Shown here: one piece after another, positions 12,865-24,036 of the stretch
Numbering within the stretch: the stretch's first letter is position 1
How the letters are laid out: every line of letters starts with the position of its first letter
Made by a program: the position numbers and the translations under genes
NCBI GenBank assembly: GCA_935421135.1
Contig: OW285188.1
Location: 16,717,233 to 16,781,232 of the forward strand
DNA from: Bugulina stolonifera
Taxonomy: Eukaryota; Bryozoa; Gymnolaemata; Cheilostomatida; Bugulidae
Length of the DNA stretch: 64,000 bases
Direction of reading: 5' to 3'
The notes under the pieces: generated by a model
What the model was told of the DNA's origin: nothing
Databases searched by the model: none
Seen by the model: only the letters and a program-made list of their open reading frames with translations

Positions 12865-15800
12865 ATGAATTTGAAGGTAAGTTCAGTTAATTCTTGATAT
12901 AGTTTTAAAACCTGTTGAACAGGAAGCATTGCATCATATCATAAGTTAATCCTGGATTATCTATGGATGAATTAGGTTGTTATGACGACTCATGTAATCA
13001 ATAAACTCCTAATTAACCTTGGAGGGATTAAGAGACAAAGATTAACTGGTTTGTTATCACTTTGTGTTTTAATGTAGACGGATTTACTAGCTATCGTGGT
13101 GATCGCTACTGCTGCTTTGGTAAACCAGGTTCAGCCCCAACAAGGGTAAGTCAAATATATACAATGTATATGCATTTCATAGGACACTAGGAATAAACAT
13201 AACACTGTTGCATCCTTTTAATGAAAACTGTTTCTGATTGTATAGTTTATTATAGAAGAGAAGTAAGAAATTGAAGTACTCAAGTTCATAATACGATAAA
13301 AACATTCTTCAATCTAATCTTGCAGAATAATAATATCACCAAGAGAGTTTCTGGCAGGATTTGTATCGAATCGACCAATAAACAGGTTCCTTAACAACCT
13401 AGATCTAGTGACTCCAAGACCTTCAGATGAAAGTAGAACAACGAGAAGGAGATGCACTAGAAGGGATAGACGAAGAGGTAAGAACTAAGGATAACAAATT
13501 ATTATAAACAAAAAAGAGTGACGCCAATTTTTGACATCAAAGAATTGCAAAGATGGATTCCACTTTGCTTTTGGAATCATTATTTAAATTAGTAACAAAA
13601 TGTTCATTTTTGAACTTATTTATCATATAAAAAGGAATTATTTGTAAAGTGATGTTATTGACTCAAAAATAAGTATAACCAATCAGTTGCAAACAACACT
13701 ACACTAGCTTATTTCTGTTGATAACACACAGCTGTACTAATTTGGATTTACAAAATTGGATACTCACAAATCTTTGAGTTTAAATTATTGCATTTCATTA
13801 CTTGAACAGGACTATGTAGACCAAGGCCCTCGGAGCAGCCAGAAGAAAAGAGGGTGGACCCAGTAACCCCGTCTCAGAACAGAACAAACATACAATCAGG
13901 ACAGTCAGAAAACATTGAACAACTCAGGAATGCAATAGAGATCTTTATCAATGATGAGGTAAACATGATGACAACACCAACTCAACAAATTGATATTTTG
14001 AAGAAAATTAAATTCAACTTTTTCATAATTAGTATTTAAAGAGTTTCATCTAGCCTGCTTCCAAGTTTTAATATAACATGATAATTCATCACATTAACGA
14101 AAACGCCTTAATACACATTTGGCACTAACATCAAAGAGACGTATTTGTATTACTGCAAATTTGCTTCCTTATGACTAGCAATTTGCCTCCTCAAAACTGG
14201 TAATTACTATCAATACTAATACTTATACAGCACGAGATGATCCCAAACCTCTTACAGCTAGTGTTCCACACATGCATTGGTGGATGCGATGGATGCATTA
14301 ATGAAAACGAACCCGCTAATAAAGGTAACACCTTGAATGCCTTGAGTCCCATCATTTTAATTTCAAGTCTTTAACTTTTTCTATCTTTTTAGCCTAATTA
14401 GAAATTTTTCGAAATAGATTCACTTTTTGCTGTGCCACAAGTACTCTGTTACCGTAAAAGATATCTGTGCTCCTACAGGCAGAACCTTGTTCTGAAAAAC
14501 CATCCTCTGAACCTGTCAATGCTTGTGAAATATCAAAATAAAAACTATAGCTTACAAGATGCACTGATTAAATAAAAATAATATTTGAATCAAATTTATA
14601 TAAGTACTAGATTTAAGAACTTCATAATGGAAAATTATATAAAAATAATATTAAATACCAGGTAGCAGGGAGACTATTTACAAAGAGTTGTAAAACCATT
14701 AAGATTTTCCGTCAATGAAGTGCATGTAACCCATTGTTTCACCAACAAATCAGGCAGCCACTAACAATGCTTCATACTTGTAAGTCGCTTTCCCTTTCAC
14801 ACCCTTTGCAGCAAAAACCGAAAGGGAGGGTAAACCCATGAAACGCTACATGTACATTATGTGCTGCTATACAGGGAAGTAATTCACTTAGTCACTATAA
14901 TTTTAAGACAACTCGTTTTAAAGGCTTCAATGTGGTATTTGAAGGTCTGAAAGGAACCTATGCCACTATAAGAGAATTCTGGAACTCCCATGCCAGCATT
15001 CTTACGTTGGCAGACACCATCGTACTGATGGCATCCAAAGCTATTGAAATCGGCATGGCTTTGGAAGGTAACAGATACATTAACATCTATGTGCTTATCC
15101 TGAAGCAACATGTCGTAGGTTACCATTATTTACATAATGTAGGAAATATTTTTGAATTGTAAACTGGCATCATAATCCCATTTCCTTCACATTTAAATTA
15201 AAATCATGCGTATTCCTGTTGAAAATGTGAGAAAAAAAAAATGTTCAGTTTATGGCAACATCCCTCCATACTATAGAGTATAGAATTCATCATGAGATCA
15301 TACAGGTAGAACTTGTAGAAATTTACTCTCACTGTTAAGTGTCCCAATCAAAAAAGTTGACATTTAATTTTCCAGGTAGACAAAAGGTTTCTATTTTGGC
15401 GACATCAATGATTTGATAATATAAAATTGATATATCTGGTTAAACACTTTTAGATAGTGCCAGAGTCTGTATAGTCTGCAGTACTGAGAGCTCCGAGGTT
15501 TCTGGCCAACAGTCAAGCCAAACCGTTTTTATATTTTCTGTTAGGCAGAGGCCTAGAGGGTTTATGGTCATACTGTAGCAAGACACAAGTACATATTGCA
15601 GTCTTTTTATAACTATAATGATATTTTGCAGAGGGGACGGCCAAAGTAGACGTACCTTTCAGAAGTGGTCGAAGTACATGTGATAATCCAGACCAATATC
15701 TTAAAGAATTTGTATTTCCTCATGTAAGTCATGGTTCTAAATTAAAAATTGCACAGCCTCAAAGACTATATAAAAAATTATATGGAAAGCCTTCTACAAA

Positions 15801-16975
15801 GCAAACGTGGCTCTGTTGCCAAAATTCAGATAAAAGATTAGTTTACGTTGATCTTCACTTGTAATACTTGCAAACATACAATACAGTGTAGAGTACGTGT
15901 GGAACTTTACAGGGAGAAGGTACAGATGATGTCGACCAGCTCCAGACAGAATTTGGATTAAGTCGAAAATTAGCTATAGCCTTACTCGGTAAATAAATAT
16001 CCATTACACTGTTTTACATACTCTAATGACCGTTTCTCATGGCCTCAACATTGACAGTTTTGTTTTGTGAGTTTGAAAGCACATGTAGTTGAGAATCAAG
16101 ACAAATAAAAACGCCGGTGTTCATTTCATACTAAAAACTATAAATATGTGTGTTGTAGGAGCGCATTCAGTTGGAAGGTGTCACAGAGAAAACTCAGGTT
16201 TTGCTGGTCGTTGGGATAATACAGAACTAGTTCTAGATAACCACTACTACAAAAGTTTGACAGGGACAGATTGGAAACCAACTGTGATTGCAGGGTATTT
16301 TATCAAAAAATTTTCTATTGGACCCATTTTAATCGATACACTAATAATCAGGCTGGTCATTGGGCATTTATTGGTTATTAACATAGGATGCTTTAAATCT
16401 CAGTGACTGGAATTGAGAATTTTTTGACCTAGTGATTGATGTTGCGTATTGACAATGCTATGTGGACACTGGAGAGTTAGTTTTCACATGTTGGCTGCAA
16501 GCTTATCCATAAGAGAATACGTCACATAAACCAACTCATGGTTGGGTATGCAATGTTACATCACTTCAAATTAATACAATTCAGGAAACAGCAGTGGAAC
16601 GCAACACGTCGCGCAAACAGCAGAATGATGTTGAATAGTGATCTTGCATTACTCAAAGATTTCACAATAAATCCCAACAACAGACCGTCCTGCGCGTCTG
16701 CTAAGAAATGTGACGATTCCTCAGATGCTTCGCAGGTGAGAATGTAATGCGTTTTTACTCCCTAGTATATTGGTGCTAGATTCAGTATGAAATTATCCCT
16801 TCTCTATGTGCATGCTCAACCTTTTCCCACTTCCGACTATGGAATGGTGTCAAAAGGTACGATACTTCATGATTACAAACTCTTATTACAGGTGAAATTC
16901 TACGCCAAAAACAGTGAAAGGTGGAGAGAAGATTTTATAGAAGCCTTTCTCCTGATGGTAAATAAGGGGATATGA
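12865..16975 (+). CDS. Secreted plant-type haem peroxidase-like protein with altered distal site
   Basis: Eleven coding exons: 12865-12876, 13078-13145, 13326-13477, 13810-13958, 14231-14324, 14924-15067, 15632-15723, 15913-15988, 16159-16294, 16585-16735 and 16892-16975. All use GT-AG introns in matching phase, giving 385 residues. Residues 1-27 form a signal peptide (hydrophobic LLAIVVIATAALV), followed by an Arg-rich, proline-containing linker to about residue 125. The peroxidase fold follows: distal region LLQLVFHTCIGGCDGCIN (about 134-151), LADTIVLMASKAIEIG, proximal-His region GAHSVGRCHRENSGF (His about 265), and QQWNATRRANSRMMLNSDLA near the end. Both His are present. However, the family's distal Arg (RLxFHD) is Gln136 here, and the Asp after the distal His is Thr141. 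Related members in plants and fungi reduce H2O2; this one may be weakly active, altered or a pseudoenzyme. Introns and animal neighbours argue against contamination. Confidence 0.88.
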
Positions 16976-17666
16976 AAACCTGACTAAGCCATTTTCTACG
17001 CCAACCAATGATGATTAACACGTGAAAAAGGAGTTTCAGCAATAGAACCATGTACACTACAAGAGTACTGTTAAATAATTTTATTAAAAAATAGTTTTCA
17101 ATTTCAGCATTAGTGGTAAATGGTAAACAGTCATAAAATGCTAATTGTTATCCTACGCAAGATTTATTTTTAAAAGCATATAATGTTACCCACAGATTTC
17201 TATGAATGATTAATGTGTAAATGTTGGTAACGTATGAAATATTCACCGTCAAATTTTATTTACCCAACACCAGATTTTTATTATACAAAAATACACCAAA
17301 TAAAGTAGCCTAGCAGACCATCAGTTACCACAGTCACTATAAGTAGACAGAGCACAGCCAAAACAGGAACCGATGGCTAATAACCAATTCCCAATGAATT
17401 ATCATGTTTTGGTAAATTATGTAATAATTTCATTCAGTTGTTTTACTTCAAATACACATAAGTAAACTAGAAAAACACCAAGCATCATTCCTAGCCTTAA
17501 ATAGTACTTTAAAAAAGGTCATTATAATAATGTAAAAATATATAACATAAAAGTAGTAGTCTTGGTATTTCGAATGTTACAACAATGAAAAGTCAGTATC
17601 AGTTGACTCTGTCATGTGTATATGTACATGTAAATGCATATTATATATTACAAAGCCTACCTCAGA
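16976..17666. other. Convergent 3' region, peroxidase / SIRT5
   Basis: The two genes converge with about 690 bp between stop codons. A plus-strand AATAAA lies at 17299-17304, and minus-strand AATAAA signals lie at 17277-17282 and 17255-17260. If these are used, the two 3' UTRs would overlap. No coding exon is seen. Confidence 0.45.
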
Positions 17667-20600
17667 TTACGGAGTGAGAGCTTTGGGCACATTCTCTCCT
17701 GCTGGGCCATGGAAATGAAACCTACAAGTACCACCAGATGTAAGGTCACATGACAACAGATGTAAGGTCACATGACTCACACTATAGTAACACACTTGTT
17801 ATTCCACTTCCTCCTGGTGGCAGCTGTAACATAACTTTTTTCCCTTCTTCCAAGTGGATTAATTCGTAGAAAAATAGCAGTTGATCATTTCACAGACAGA
17901 GTTGTCCTCTCTTGTTAAATCCAACAACTTTGTTAAAAATGAGGTTGCCATAGTAAAAGAGCAACAATAACTGCAACTATGCAATACATGTATTTATGTG
18001 CAAATAAATCAGCACAACCTCCTAAAGTATCTGCATATTATTCTAAACTAATTCCAATCGTATATACATTGTATTATTGATAAGCATACTATATAACTTA
18101 CCCCAGCTGGTTGGTAGCCCATGTCTCCTCCATATTAAACTCACCAACTGGCACACCTCTAGCTGCCAGAGCTGGAGCAAAGTTCGCTGCTGGGTAAACA
18201 ACAGAAGACGTACCCACCTACAACGCACCAATATCTGGTAGTGATAGTGAATATTGGTAGATTTATCTAGTGTAATTGTTAGATTTAGACATAAAATAGT
18301 AAAAAATAAGGAATGTATGACCAAGTAGTATATGAGCTCAGAAGCAGCAAATTAAAGGGAACTGAATGTAATAAAACTCCAGCTTAACTCGATCTATAGG
18401 AGTAGTGGTATCAGGCCACAATAGATGGAGGAAACAAGTGTAAAAATATAATTATGTCATGAAGCAATTGTAAGTGAGAGATAATTGATAATCATTGGCT
18501 GGACTGTAGGAGGTAGTTAGAGTCGTGAGGTGAGACTGTAGGAGGTAGATAGAGTCGTGAGCTGGCTGTAGGAGGTAGATAGAGTCGTGAGGTGAGACTG
18601 TAGAAGGTAGATAGAGTCGTGAGCTGGCTGTAGGAGGTAGATAGAGTCGTGAGGTGAGACTGTAGGAGGTAGACAGAGTCGTGAGCTGGCTGTAGGAGGT
18701 AGATAGAGTCGTGAGGTGAGACTGTAGAAGGTAGATAGAGTCGTGAGCTGGCTGTAGGAGGTAGATAGAGTCGTGAGGTGAGACTGTAGAAGGTAGATAG
18801 AGTCGTGAGCTGGCTGTAGGAGGTAGATAGAGTCGTGAGGTGAGACTGTAGGAGGTAGACAGAGTCGTGAGCTGGCTGTAGGAGGTAGATAGAGTCGTGA
18901 GGTGAGACTGTAGGAGGTAATTAGAGTCGTGAGGTGACTGTAGGAGGTAGACACAGTCACGAGGTGGCTGTAGGAGGTAGACACAGTCACGAGGTGGCTG
19001 TAGGAGGTAGACACAGTCACGAGGTGGCTGTAGGAGGTAGACAGAGTTGAGAGGCTACTTTGCACAGTACATACATACCAACATACAGAGATCACAATCG
19101 CTCAACTCCTTATCCACCTTATCCAATACAGCAGAATCTAGAGCTTCACCAAACCAGACCACATCTGGACGTAGTAGACCACCACACCTACATCTACAAG
19201 GTGAATAATGCTTATAGCTTGTGGATACTACAAAATATAATATATATACAGAGGAAGTTGTCTTCTCACTTGGTCTACTGAGAAAAGGCGACTCCAGAAT
19301 TACGATAATAAACATGCAAGTACATGTACATGTACAGGTGAAGAGCGCAGGAGGCGTTGTATTATTGTACATTATATAGCCTACATGTGTGATACCAGCA
19401 ACTACTAGGATGGCAAAAGTAAGATTAATGCCATATCAAATGCCATATCAAATGCCATATCAAATGCCATATCAAATGCCATATCAAATGCCATATAAAT
19501 GCCATATAACTCCTGTATAAAAACTCGAACATAACAGTAGTTACCACTGACATTACCACTGCATTTCTTACCTAGGTAAGTCAGATTCTGGGATTCGTTC
19601 AGATACAATGGAAGGATCCGGTGCCCTAAACAGACACACATGTGAATAGCAATATACAGCATTGTAACTATACTTTACTCATCAACAACGTAATTTAGGA
19701 TAAACAGTAATACAAAGTTAAGCAGAGAATCACGCGAATTAAACATGTGGCAAACTTTATACATTATTCGTTGGATCAATCTTATATATCTAGTGTTAAA
19801 GGAGTTGAGTTCAAAGTTTAAGCATGGTCAATTGTATTAAAATAGGAATAAAAAATCTCTTACCCCTTGCCCCGTAGAGCCTCACATATAGGAGAATTCG
19901 TATTAACTTCAACATCTCTGCACTTCAAACACCGTGTTTTAAACAAATTGCCTGCATGAAAAGATAATTTCCAACAATAAATTTCTTGTGCCTTTAACAA
20001 TGGTATTCATATTATAAAATACAATCATGTCTACCCACAATCCACATAACATTTAATCCATTAAAACAAGATTATTTATAATAGAATTCTGAGTTCACAT
20101 CAAATATTTTCATGACATTGGGAAAAATAATGCTTCCATACTGGCTCCTAGAAAATTGGTAGGAAAGTTCCAATATCTATCAAGTTTGTGTGGACTGAAT
20201 AACTTCTAATCATCTTGAAAAGAAGACAACTCTACCGTGTAACTCGAGGATGCGTTCAGATCCAGCTCTTTTATGCAGACCATCAATATTCTGTGTGACC
20301 ACTGTCACCTTCCGACCTTCAGAATTGAATCTCTCCTCACATTCTGCTATGGCTATGTGAGCCTAAGATGTTATAGATTGACAGAAACATAATTCCATGT
20401 TATAATAGTACACAATGCAATGCACATTTTACATGCAAAATAACATAATAATAAACAATGAGACAACGTACATGTAGTGATGCAATGCAATGCACATGTA
20501 AAGCTACCTAACAATAAACAATGATACAGTGTATAATATGCAGTGATGTCTACAGTAATAATCAAGTAACTTGCTAGGCAGAAAACTGGTAGTTTGTACA

Positions 20601-21418
20601 GATTTGGCGAAAAGTATAATTTACATAGATGGGCAGTGTTCGAAGTTGAACAGATGAGGTGGGTACGCAATCTTAGGGCATTCTTTATAGGTTGGTACCA
20701 TGGTCATTCATAGGCTATTGTCCAAAGCAAAATAAGGGAGGTATTATCATACATGTAGTAACTCAATCTTGCAGATTGGTATCGTATAGCATTTAATCTT
20801 ATAGCAGCCAACAAATTAGTGAATTACTAATGAAAAAAATTGTGTTTGGGTGGGATTCAACCCATGTCCCTATGAACGAAAAACGACATTATACTATCAG
20901 ATCAGCAGCTGCTATTTGGGAAAACAGGAGGGTACACGCCTGCTGGCCATGTACTCACTAAAATTGAGGTGGGTATAACCACACCTCAAACACTGTTGTA
21001 GGGGCATGTATAAGAAGCAGAATGTTGCCTACACGTGGCAAAATAGGAAAATGAATGCAAAGCTCTTACGTTATTTGGATTTTTGTTGGACATGAGTTCC
21101 CGTCTGTGGTGATAAAACTCCCAGACTAACGATGGATTCTCACGAAAGGCTTCCGGTGATGCTAGATCCTGTAAACCATAAGAAATATAACATACATGCA
21201 CAAGTATAATTAAGAGTAAGAGTAATTTGATCTTTTTACTAAATGAACATGATAAATCATCTTACTGTAGCATTCCACCTTCTCCAAAGTCCGCCAGCAC
21301 CTCTGAAGGTTGGTATACCACTCTCTGCACTCACACCTGCTCCAGTTAGTATAACCAGATTCTTACATCCTCTAATTAGCTCTCTAAATGCATTCATGTC
21401 ATTACTTGGAGTTGTCAT
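17667..21418 (-). CDS. SIRT5: SIRT5-like NAD-dependent protein lysine deacylase
   Basis: Eight coding exons on the minus strand: 21418-21266, 21168-21070, 20362-20236, 19951-19864, 19625-19572, 19193-19079, 18217-18102 and 17721-17667. All phases match, giving 268 residues. Seen: NAD-binding [16 protein letters not shown] (25-40), the Tyr70/Arg73 pair in WEFYHHRRE that marks class III sirtuins, TQNIDGLH (107-114), catalytic His126 in LELHG, a first zinc pair CLKC (134/137), [14 protein letters not shown], and [11 protein letters not shown]. The family removes succinyl, malonyl and glutaryl groups from lysine using NAD+, mostly in mitochondria. The start is fixed by an in-frame TAG five codons upstream. 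It leaves almost no room for a mitochondrial presequence, unlike vertebrate SIRT5. The second zinc pair is CxC (175/177), shorter than the usual spacing. Confidence 0.93.
18507..19055. repeat. Intronic minisatellite, 30/32-bp dimer repeat
   Basis: Alternating 32-bp and 30-bp units share GTAGGAGGTAGATAGAGTCG, so the higher-order period is about 62 bp. The last units change to a CACAGTCACGAGGTGG variant. It lies in the SIRT5 intron between exons 19193-19079 and 18217-18102 and stops about 25 bp short of the donor. The long minus-strand frame across it is a repeat artefact. Confidence 0.92.
19430..19510. repeat. 12-bp tandem repeat (AATGCCATATCA)n
   Basis: Six to seven copies in a SIRT5 intron, just 3' (in transcript order) of the exon at 19625-19572. 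Confidence 0.9.
20845..20905 (-). mobile_element. Possible tRNA-derived SINE fragment
   Basis: Read on the minus strand, a box-A-like CTGATAGTATAATG (20900-20887) is followed about 25 nt later by a box-B-like GGGTTGAATCCC (20863-20852) and then a run of T. This is the internal promoter layout of tRNA genes. The arms do not fold into a complete cloverleaf, so it is not a working tRNA gene; a tRNA-derived SINE remnant in the SIRT5 intron fits better. Confidence 0.35.
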
Positions 21419-21549
21419 TACTAGTTCCAACTAGTTCATCTATAACAAACAAATAATATAACAATTATTATAATGGTTTCACAGTAGAATAGCTGTAATT
21501 TATATTCTGTCGGGTCGGGTGGGTCGGGCTGCCGGCCACTAAACCGACT

Positions 21550-21577
21550 TCCCCTACTCCTATTCAAGAGTAGGGAG
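21550..21577. repeat. Short inverted repeat
   Basis: CCCCTACTCCT pairs imperfectly with AGAGTAGGGAG across a 5-nt loop, upstream of SIRT5. Similar small hairpins occur at about 57846-57882. Confidence 0.5.
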
Positions 21578-21717
21578 GGTGTGCTGGACATTCCTGCAGA
21601 ATTAAAAATAATATTTACAAAAGGCCTATGTATACTGGCCAGCGACTGCAGCAGGGTGAAAATTTTAACATATTATCCTGACTTACTCTTGCCCACTAGA
21701 TCCATTTCCACCCTGTC

Positions 21718-22084
21718 GAGTGAACCTGGTAAAAGTATAATAATATAATATTATTATATTTAATTATTATTTTATAATAGGTATAGTATTAGTGTATTTA
21801 ATACACTTATATTTAATATCATATTAATGTTATACTTATTATAAAATAATAATAATATTATTATACTTTTACTTTGCTACATGTATAAAATTAAATTAAA
21901 TTATTCAATGTTAATATTTATACATGTAGTTTAGTAAAGCAAAGTGAAAGTAAAAGTAGTGTAATAGTAATATAATTATTATTTTATAAAAAGCATAGTA
22001 TAAGTATTAGGCCCTAATACTAATACTATACTTATTATAAAATAATAAATATAATATATTATTATACTTTGACCAGGCTCACTC
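21718..22084. mobile_element. MITE-like element with nested AT-rich hairpins
   Basis: The ends are inverted repeats of about 30 nt: left GAGTGAACCTGGTAAAAGTA, right the reverse complement of GAGTGAGCCTGGTCAAAGTA, with AT-rich continuation. The interior is almost entirely A and T and contains further inverted repeats, for example around GCTACATGTATAAA near 21875 and its partner near 21925. No coding capacity. It lies in the SIRT5/ARHGAP intergenic region. Confidence 0.65.
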
Positions 22085-22185
22085 TCTCCACAAGGCATTT
22101 AATTTAAATATAATATTAGTATTTATATTAATTAAAATTATATTTATTATTAATATTTTAATAAAAATATTAATATACAATTATT

Positions 22186-22299
22186 ATACCTACTTATGCT
22201 GTGTGTTGAGTAAAAATCTAAACTTAAAACTACATGATTGTAACAATCATGTAGCTAAGTTTAGATTTTTACTCAACACGCAGCATAAATAGGTATAAT
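22186..22299. repeat. Long near-perfect palindrome, arms about 57 nt
   Basis: The arms meet with essentially no loop at about 22242 (TACATGATTGT / ACAATCATGTA). They continue outward through GAGTAAAAATCTAAACTTA and its complement with only a few mismatches. It would form a long hairpin or cruciform. It is separate from, but close to, the MITE at 21718-22084. Confidence 0.85.
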
Positions 22300-22319
22300 T
22301 ATATAAACTATTTATGTAG

Positions 22320-24036
22320 GTAAATTACATGTATCACAAATTATAACTAGATATAAATATGCAGTATATAGCCTATAATATTGTGCAAAACGTTTCATTT
22401 TCTCAAAGTCCTAGACTTCGATTAAACCGAAACAACACAAAAAGTCAGTCACTGACTTTTTTGGAATCAAAGACAGTGATCTTAGAGCAATCGGAGGCTA
22501 CCGTTGTTCATCTCATAGAACCAGCGGGACATATTCATATGACTAGAAGTTATATTCCGCTATACCTTCCTTCAACATAAATAAAGCTCGTTAGCGACTA
22601 ATTGAGATTAGTACTTGGTTTAAAGCCTGTGGGCCCGCTATTGCTAGTCCCATGGTTATATATTATACATTTTCTGTGGTATTAATAGGTCGAGTGTAGC
22701 AACTTAACGTATCATTGCTAAATGTATATTTTGGGCGAGTTTGTTCAAGATTCACATCTACAATGTTAGTAATGTTGTACTGTTACCAGATAACAATTAA
22801 CAAATAACTTTGAGGTTAAATACAGCCTGCTTTCACACCTACTACAACCGCGGTCACCAGCGAAAACGGATTTATTTGTTACGATATTTTGCCTAGCGAT
22901 AAGCATTGGCGTCCATCCAAAACTTAGTAGTTATGATCGTTCATCTGATTTATCATTATCATAATCATTTGTCTTATGAATGATCAAGTGACAAGACACT
23001 AGTCAGACAAAGTGAAAGTCACATTGAATCAATGATTGATATTGACTGATTTTACTGCAGTTTAACAATTATTCAATTCATTGAAATAATAAAAATATTT
23101 ATTTTTATGTTTTGTAATAAAATAAATAATATAAATATAATAATTTAATAATAATAATATCTATGGTCATGGTGTCGAGATGAAAAAAGACTTTGAGTTA
23201 CTCTTTTTTTCTCGTTACTGACTGAATGTGATGTTAGTTCGTTCTATTAGAATCAATAAATAAATGGAATAATTATGTTATAATAATAATTATAGTTTCA
23301 TATACAACTTAAAAACTTTTGCTATACTAATAATACAATACTATTATAACACTATTACTATAGGCCTAATAAATATTCATTGTGATATAAGCCTAATTGC
23401 AATTACATTTTGTACTTGGCTACCATTATGATTATTATTTATTTGTCTACACCTACTTTTACTTTAATACATGTGGGCTAAATACCTACAGGCCTATTGG
23501 TGTTCAATCCTAAAGAATGTAGTTAGCAGGCTTATTAGACATTAGTATTACTACATGTATGTAGGCTACCTGTTTTATTAGCTTTAATTATATTATTGGT
23601 ATTTAAATTGAATAGTTTACTTTGTGAGTTTATCTGTAATTCAATTAGACATTAAATGGACCTATAATAAATAAATATAACTGTAGGTTTACGTTTAAAT
23701 CTTAGTTTCCACTATTTCGATGCCATGTCCAGTTCAATTTATACTTTCATTCTACACAGTTGGAATTAGTTGTCAGTTTTTATCCAAACTTCGTTATATT
23801 CTGTGTTTATTTATGTACAATTACAGTGTGGGTATGATGAATTGCTGGTATTAATTTTACGCTAATTGCTTCCAATTTATATAGGCCTAATATACAGTAT
23901 TTTGTTCTTTTAAATCCTGTGTACTATTACACAGTTAATTTTTGCTTGAAAGTTTGTAGATGTAAGCAGTATCGACAAATTTCCTAAAAGTTAAAAACTC
24001 TACAGGAGAAAGGAGTTCTTAGTATATACCATCACC
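22320..24036. other. Intergenic region upstream of the ARHGAP gene
   Basis: AT-rich, with no supported exon. A plus-strand open frame at 22359-22580 is followed by AATAAA, but it lacks splice signals and a recognisable product. The last part (about 23940-24036) must contain the ARHGAP leader; an in-frame TAA at about 23990 precedes the start codon. Confidence 0.4.

Noticed and set aside
12865..16975. Peroxidase as plant or fungal contamination or recent transfer
   Set aside because: Eleven exons with the same intron style and base composition as neighbours, between animal genes; related genes are known in some animals.
18517..19095. 192-codon minus-strand frame
   Set aside because: Lies entirely in an intronic minisatellite and overlaps the SIRT5 exon in another frame.
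20852..20900. Functional tRNA gene
   Set aside because: Stems do not pair into a cloverleaf and the anticodon loop cannot be defined.
22359..22580. 73-codon plus-strand frame followed by AATAAA
   Set aside because: No splice signals, no recognisable domain, and length compatible with chance.
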